Origin: Flavobacteriales bacterium UBA2426
Lineage (GTDB): Bacteria > Bacteroidota > Bacteroidia > Flavobacteriales_F > PHOS-HE28
Assembly: GCA_002342985.1 (NCBI GenBank)
Contig: DDRC01000195.1
Span: forward strand, 466 to 6,819
Reading direction: 5' to 3'
Length of the DNA stretch: 6,354 bases
Shown here: piece by piece, positions 6,329 through 6,354 of the stretch
How positions within the stretch are numbered: the stretch's first letter is position 1
Layout of the letters: the number at the start of each line of letters is the position of its first letter
The notes under the pieces: model-generated
What the model saw: only the letters and a program-made list of their open reading frames with translations
Told to the model about the DNA's origin: nothing
Database searches by the model: none
Program-made: the position numbers and the translations under genes

Positions 6329-6354
6329 ATGCAGAACGCAGAACGCAGAACGCA
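6329..6354 (+). CDS. Possible start of the next gene, cut by the window edge
   Basis: An ATG at 6329 lies 20 nt after the -7 box described just upstream, the same distance as at rplU. Only eight complete codons are visible (M-Q-N-A-E-R-R-T), all inside a 7-bp tandem repeat. There is too little to name a product. In other Bacteroidota I recall the magnesium transporter gene mgtE following rsmA, but these residues do not suggest it. The ATG could equally be non-coding DNA before a later start. Confidence 0.25.
6331..6354 (+). repeat. Heptanucleotide tandem repeat (GCAGAAC)n, running off the window
   Basis: Three perfect copies of GCAGAAC (6331-6337, 6338-6344, 6345-6351) and the first three bases of a fourth, ending at the last base of the window, so the true length is unknown. 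The array starts on the G of the ATG at 6329-6331. Read in any frame, the repeat gives only GCA, GAA, CGC, AGA, ACG, CAG and AAC, so it contains no stop codon and a coding frame would run through any number of copies. Seven is not a multiple of three, so each copy gained or lost would shift the frame downstream. Confidence 0.9.

Noticed and set aside
1..6354. A novel defence, mobile or biosynthetic system
   Set aside because: All complete genes but the lipoprotein belong to recognised families or repeat classes in a familiar core order; there are no transposase, integrase, nuclease or CRISPR-like features and no tRNA-flanked insertion.

Overview
The window looks like ordinary chromosomal core sequence from a GC-rich member of the Bacteroidota. 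I base this on four things. The order rplU-rpmA-serS, followed by a TPR protein, a DUF4286 protein and rsmA, is a familiar Bacteroidota arrangement. DUF4286 is largely confined to that phylum. Start codons are not preceded by convincing Shine-Dalgarno sequences. The visible promoters fit the Bacteroidota TTG / TAnnTTTG type rather than TTGACA/TATAAT. By eye the G+C content is about 60-65%, which is high for the phylum; a GC-rich Flavobacteriales-like lineage would fit, but I cannot fix the genus.

Layout, all on the + strand. Positions 1-447 hold the C-terminal part of metK (S-adenosylmethionine synthetase), cut by the window edge. A 122-bp gap holds a weak hairpin and a promoter. Next come rplU (570-1082, ribosomal protein bL21 with a long Lys/Ala/Pro-rich tail) and rpmA (1137-1403, bL27), closed by a strong hairpin at 1421-1454. 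A second promoter-like element precedes serS (1509-2783). serS starts a tightly packed string: a predicted lipoprotein of unknown function (2780-3328), a secreted TPR-repeat protein (3325-5175), a DUF4286 protein (5172-5477) and rsmA/ksgA (5477-6247). At all four junctions the stop codon overlaps the next start codon. The last 107 bp hold another promoter-like element, a possible ATG at 6329 and a tandem 7-bp repeat that runs off the window.

Functionally the region serves translation: two 50S proteins, the enzyme that charges tRNA-Ser, and the methylase that finishes the 3' end of 16S rRNA. It also includes the enzyme that makes the methyl donor RsmA uses. Two envelope proteins of unknown role sit in the middle of the serS-rsmA string. 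I see no mobile element, CRISPR array, tRNA or defence system, and nothing that amounts to a new multi-gene system. The points most worth a second look are the heptanucleotide repeat just inside a predicted start codon at the right edge, the near-constant promoter-to-start distance at three sites, the histone-like tail of bL21, and the unidentified lipoprotein coupled to serS.
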